The notes under the pieces are model-generated. The model had not been told where the DNA came from and made no database searches. It saw nothing but the letters and a program-made list of their open reading frames with translations. Source: CAVQBP01 sp964448105 (GTDB lineage: Bacteria; Bacteroidota; Ignavibacteria; Ignavibacteriales; Ignavibacteriaceae). From it: a stretch of 64,000 bases of DNA. The DNA is taken from positions 1 through 64,000 of the forward strand of contig CAYUVK010000006.1 of assembly GCA_964448105.1 (NCBI GenBank), read 5' to 3'. This document shows positions 60,996 through 64,000 of the stretch, in pieces (the stretch's first letter is position 1; each line of letters opens with the position of its first letter). The position numbers were made by a program, and so were the translations under genes.

Positions 60996-61775
60996 ATGAT
61001 AAGAATTAAAACTCTACTTCCCTTCATATTGTTTTTTTCCACTTCAATTAATTTGGCACAGGGAACTGCCGGAGATAATGCAAAATATGAATACAGGTAT
61101 TTAATCGATATGCCTACTGCTGGAATTTTAGAAAAAGGTTATGTCGGCTTTACAAATGATGTTCTCCCGGATGGTGTTTTAATCTCAAAGCTTGAAGTTG
61201 GTGCATTTGATAATGTTAGCTTTGGAATATCATATGGCGGAGCAAACGTAATTGGCGCAGGAACTCCAAGATGGTATAAATTACCAGGTGTAAATATTCG
61301 TTTTAGATTATTTAATGAATCTATCGCTCTCCCTGCAATAACTTTGGGATTCGATTCTCAAGGGAAAGGAGAATATTTCGATTCTCTTGGAAGATATGCC
61401 GTAAAATCTCCCGGTTTTTTCGGTGCCGTTAGCAAAAACTTTGCTTTTTTAGGTTATTTAAGTATACACGGCTGTGCCAACTATTCATTAGAAACAAAAG
61501 ATGGCGATAATTTTATTGATTTGTATGCCGGATTTGAAAAAACATTGGGACCTCATTTTTCTATAATTGGAGAATATAATTTTGCTTTTAATGATAATGC
61601 AGCAAAAAGCTTTGGAAACGGAAATGGATATCTGAATATGGGTTTAAGATGGTCCTTAGGGGATGGATTTACTTTTGGTTTTGATTTAAGAGATTTGCTG
61701 GATAATAAGAAAATAAATCCAACTGTTGCAGATAGAGCAATTAGAATTGAGTATATTAAAAATATTTTCAAATAA
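60996..61775 (+). CDS. Outer-membrane beta-barrel-like protein
   Basis: 259 residues: signal peptide (IKTLLPFILFFSTSINLAQG) then regularly spaced aromatic strands: GYVGFTNDVLPDGVLISKL, VSFGISYGGANVIG, LGFDSQGKGEYF, FSIIGEYNFAFND, NMGLRWSLGDGFTFGFDL, and a C-terminal Phe-Lys. The pattern is of a small outer-membrane barrel of a type common in Ignavibacteria. Not assigned to a named family. Confidence 0.65.
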   Translation: MIRIKTLLPFILFFSTSINLAQGTAGDNAKYEYRYLIDMPTAGILEKGYVGFTNDVLPDGVLISKLEVGAFDNVSFGISYGGANVIGAGTPRWYKLPGVNIRFRLFNESIALPAITLGFDSQGKGEYFDSLGRYAVKSPGFFGAVSKNFAFLGYLSIHGCANYSLETKDGDNFIDLYAGFEKTLGPHFSIIGEYNFAFNDNAAKSFGNGNGYLNMGLRWSLGDGFTFGFDLRDLLDNKKINPTVADRAIRIEYIKNIFK

Positions 61776-61948
61776 ATGCGTTTTTTAGCTTTTCCATCCT
61801 TGTATTCAAACCTATACAAATAAGTTCACTATTTTATACAAAATAAGTGGTGATTCACTATACTTATTAATAAATGAGATTAATTTCACACTTTCATTAG
61901 GAACGATTTTTGCCAATATTTGTAAAAGTATTCTTGTGGAGGTTAGAA

Positions 61949-62947
61949 ATGAAATTCTATAAATTTTATATATTCTTAGTAGTTCTGGTTTCGGCGGTTT
62001 TCTTAGGCGGCTGTTACACACAAGTCGCAATGAGAGAATACCCGAACAGGGATTACAATCATGATTATAATAATAATTATAACTACGATGATTCGACTTA
62101 TTCTGACGATTCATCCTATTATGATGACTCTACTTATTACGGGAATGATTATTACGATAATACCCCTTCAATAAATAATTACTATTATGGATTCGGATAT
62201 CCATATGGACATAGATACTACTGGAATTATTACCCATCCTATTCATTTGGTATTACTTTTGGAAGTTATTATGATCCTTTCTACTGGGATCCATGGGAAT
62301 GGTGCTACACCCCTTATACATGGAATTCATGGTGGTATTCACCCTATGGTATTTATTATCCATACTATTATTCCCCGTATTCTTATGGTGGTTATTATGG
62401 GGGATATTATGGAGGACACCACAGTTATTATGGCGGAGGTAAATATTATAAAGAAAGAACACGCGGTTCTTCTACTGTAAGAAATAATATAGGCTTAAGA
62501 AATAATGATCGTGGTCGTGTGCTCACTTCAGGAAGCAGAAACGGCAGCAGATTAGAAAAAAGTAATTCAGGAAATCGAACAAGAAATACTAATATTAACA
62601 GACCTTCAAGAACCAATTCCACAAATACTAACAGAGAATACAGAAGAGAAAGAGTTACTAGGGAAAACCGCTCGCATTCGGTACAAAGAAATAACACTAA
62701 TAGAAGAAATGAAAGTAATGTAAGAAGGAGTTCCGGCGAAAGAAGATCAAGGGAATCAAGCTCATACCAGCCAAGATCAAGAAGCGGTAACAATAATTCA
62801 TATCATCCGCCACAGCGGTCATATTCCCCGCCGCGAAGTTCATCTCCGCCTTCAAGGTCTTATTCGCCTCCCAGCAGATCATCTTCACCAAGAGGCAGTG
62901 ATGGCGGTGGAAGAAGCAGCGGCGGATCTTCCGGTAGAAGAAGATAA
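61949..62947 (+). CDS. Tyr/Gly- and Arg/Ser-rich lipoprotein
   Basis: About 332 residues from the ATG at 61949 (GGAGG upstream; a frame start at 61910 is not used). Lipobox SAVFLGGC makes it a lipoprotein. The next 140 residues are very Tyr/Gly/Trp/Pro-rich (YYDDSTYYGNDYYDN, YPYYYSPYSYGGYYGGYYGG), and the last 150 are Arg/Ser/Asn/Pro-rich and disordered (NRTRNTNINRPSRTN, SPPSRSYSPPSRSSSP). A short paralogue follows at 62963. Likely surface-exposed and sticky; function unknown. Confidence 0.75.
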   Translation: MKFYKFYIFLVVLVSAVFLGGCYTQVAMREYPNRDYNHDYNNNYNYDDSTYSDDSSYYDDSTYYGNDYYDNTPSINNYYYGFGYPYGHRYYWNYYPSYSFGITFGSYYDPFYWDPWEWCYTPYTWNSWWYSPYGIYYPYYYSPYSYGGYYGGYYGGHHSYYGGGKYYKERTRGSSTVRNNIGLRNNDRGRVLTSGSRNGSRLEKSNSGNRTRNTNINRPSRTNSTNTNREYRRERVTRENRSHSVQRNNTNRRNESNVRRSSGERRSRESSSYQPRSRSGNNNSYHPPQRSYSPPRSSSPPSRSYSPPSRSSSPRGSDGGGRSSGGSSGRRR

Positions 62948-62962
62948 TGGAGATAACACAAA

Positions 62963-63499
62963 ATGAAAAAAAATATATTAAAATTAATTTTAATAATAAC
63001 AGTGGTAATTTCTTTCGGCGGCTGTTATACAATCTTATGGTCGCCTGATGAACAATTACCATCTGGAAATAATAGTTCTGAAAATTCTGAAAACATTGAT
63101 CAAATCTATTATTCCGAACCTTTTTATGGTGATTACAATTATTATTATGGTCATCCATGGTGGATAACCAGACATCCAATGTATTTGCCTCCAACTCAAA
63201 ATGAAAATGTAGATAAAGGTAACGGTGTAAATACAATCAGAGATAACAACACTATTAGAAACAATAACGGCACAAGAAACACAACGGATAATAATAGGCC
63301 GATAATTAATACCGGGCCTCCGGTAAAAAGCAGCAGTAACAATAACAATGACAGCTCCGGCTCAGTATCCAAAACAAGTTCAAATAATAACAACAATTCG
63401 GGTGAAAAAACAAGAGCATCCGAGGGTTCAAGAACAAATGATGATAATTCCGCTCGAAATAATAACGGAAGCAGAAATTCAGGAAACGGGAGGAAATGA
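62963..63499 (+). CDS. Small lipoprotein paralogue with Asn-rich tail
   Basis: 178 residues. Lipobox ISFGGC, then YTILWSPDEQLPSG and a Tyr-rich segment YYGHPWWITRHPMYLPP, then an Asn/Ser/Thr-rich disordered tail. It repeats the GGCYT opening and overall plan of the preceding gene, so they are tandem duplicates. Its TGA overlaps the start of the next gene (AAATGATG), so it is translationally coupled to the PorV-like gene. Confidence 0.7.
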   Translation: MKKNILKLILIITVVISFGGCYTILWSPDEQLPSGNNSSENSENIDQIYYSEPFYGDYNYYYGHPWWITRHPMYLPPTQNENVDKGNGVNTIRDNNTIRNNNGTRNTTDNNRPIINTGPPVKSSSNNNNDSSGSVSKTSSNNNNNSGEKTRASEGSRTNDDNSARNNNGSRNSGNGRK

Positions 63500-64000
63500 T
63501 GTATAAAAACTTTTGTTCCAATTGCAGCAAAGTTTTTGCTTTTTTACTTATTTGCAGTTCATTTGCATATCCACAGGGTATTCCTGATGCATTGAGACTT
63601 GGAGAAAGTGGATTAGGTGCTAATGCAAGAGCCCTAGGTATGGGGAATGCTTATATCGGATTAAGCGATGATGCATCTGCTGCCTATTATAACCCGGCAG
63701 GATTAGGCTTATTAAAAAGATTAGAATTCTCAGGTGGAATCGATTACTCAACTTATAATAATAATACAACCTTCTTTAATAATACATCAGATTACTCCAA
63801 CAGTACAACGAGATTGGATAGATTAAGCTTTGCCTTTCCATTTCCAACTGTTAGGGGAAGTTTAGTGTTTGGGATCTCTTATCATAATACTAAAGATTTT
63901 ACGGGTGCTTTAAAATTCGATGGATTTAACAATGGGAATAATTCTTTAATTCAAGTTTTAAATGAAGCTACCTATTATGATAATAATGGAAATCCGTATA
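63499..64000 (+). CDS. PorV/PorQ-like outer-membrane protein, partial at window end
   Basis: At least 167 residues; the end is outside the window. Signal peptide (KVFAFLLICSSFAYPQG), then LRLGESGLGANARALGMGNA and AYIGLSDDASAAYYNPAGL, the hallmark of the PorV/PorQ and UPF0164-type barrels that are linked to type IX secretion or surface export in this phylum. Two ATGs overlap the preceding stop; the second at 63499 has the better spacing from GGGAGG. Confidence 0.8.
   Translation, partial: MYKNFCSNCSKVFAFLLICSSFAYPQGIPDALRLGESGLGANARALGMGNAYIGLSDDASAAYYNPAGLGLLKRLEFSGGIDYSTYNNNTTFFNNTSDYSNSTTRLDRLSFAFPFPTVRGSLVFGISYHNTKDFTGALKFDGFNNGNNSLIQVLNEATYYDNNGNPY

Noticed and set aside
62446..63396. 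Leu-rich minus-strand frames opposite the lipoproteins
   Set aside because: They are complements of Arg/Asn/Ser repeats in real genes.

Overview
The window looks like chromosome of a low-GC member of the Ignavibacteria (Bacteroidota/Chlorobiota group). The evidence is a secreted subtilase ending in a type IX secretion sorting domain (NYPNPFN), PorV-like outer-membrane proteins, many membrane and periplasmic proteins typical of Gram-negatives, and the AT-rich intergenic DNA. It is metabolically a respiratory, metal-handling organism: about ten c-type cytochromes are encoded here. The assignment is inferred from protein character, not from a marker gene search.

Layout. 1-5 kb: a decayed OprB-like porin, an FTR1 iron permease, a DUF2911 protein and a small cytochrome c cluster that includes a tiny membrane protein ending in KDCCK. 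5-12 kb: a class III nucleotide cyclase with TPRs, an SdiA-regulated-type secreted protein, a large Omp85-type barrel with an unusual kinase-like N-terminal half, and an HD phosphohydrolase fused to a Pycsar-type transmembrane domain. 12-27 kb: a monoheme cytochrome, a histidine kinase and NtrC-type sigma54 activator, then a long co-directional respiratory cluster: receiver protein, cytochrome-porin fusion, monoheme and pentaheme cytochromes, molybdopterin-family subunit, four-cluster ferredoxin subunit, NrfD quinone-site subunit, small membrane protein, four-heme repeat cytochrome and a cupredoxin. A sigma54-like promoter with an upstream tandem repeat lies in front of the cluster. I read it as an electron-transfer conduit between the quinone pool and the outer membrane, in an arrangement I do not recognise as a named system.

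27-32 kb: CopB-type copper ATPase, a second copy of the monoheme cytochrome (segmental duplication), a methyltransferase and a metal-associated periplasmic protein. 32-37.3 kb: a defence/mobile patch. Both ends of a type IIG restriction-modification gene survive on either side of a REP-associated transposase whose REP repeats supply its stop codon and the stop codon of the N-terminal RM remnant. Next to it are a SWIM fragment fused to an IS transposase fragment, a full-length TOTE-type primase-helicase-PLD protein and a HEPN/MNT toxin-antitoxin pair. 37.5-45.9 kb: a copper/silver efflux operon (CusCBA-like, PII-like protein, CPLCGM metal-binding protein, a second KDCCK microprotein, a Met-rich periplasmic protein). 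46-50.6 kb: DJ-1/PfpI protein, 2H phosphoesterase, UPF0182 protein. 50.6-54.4 kb: an arsenic operon (arsR, two arsC, thioredoxin-like protein, ACR3, permease) with a clear ArsR operator. 54.4-64 kb: T9SS subtilase, lepB, lepA, an ATP-grasp protein, several envelope proteins, two paralogous low-complexity lipoproteins and a PorV-like protein cut by the window end.

No rRNA, tRNA or CRISPR array was found by eye. Residue positions are approximate unless a coordinate is given.
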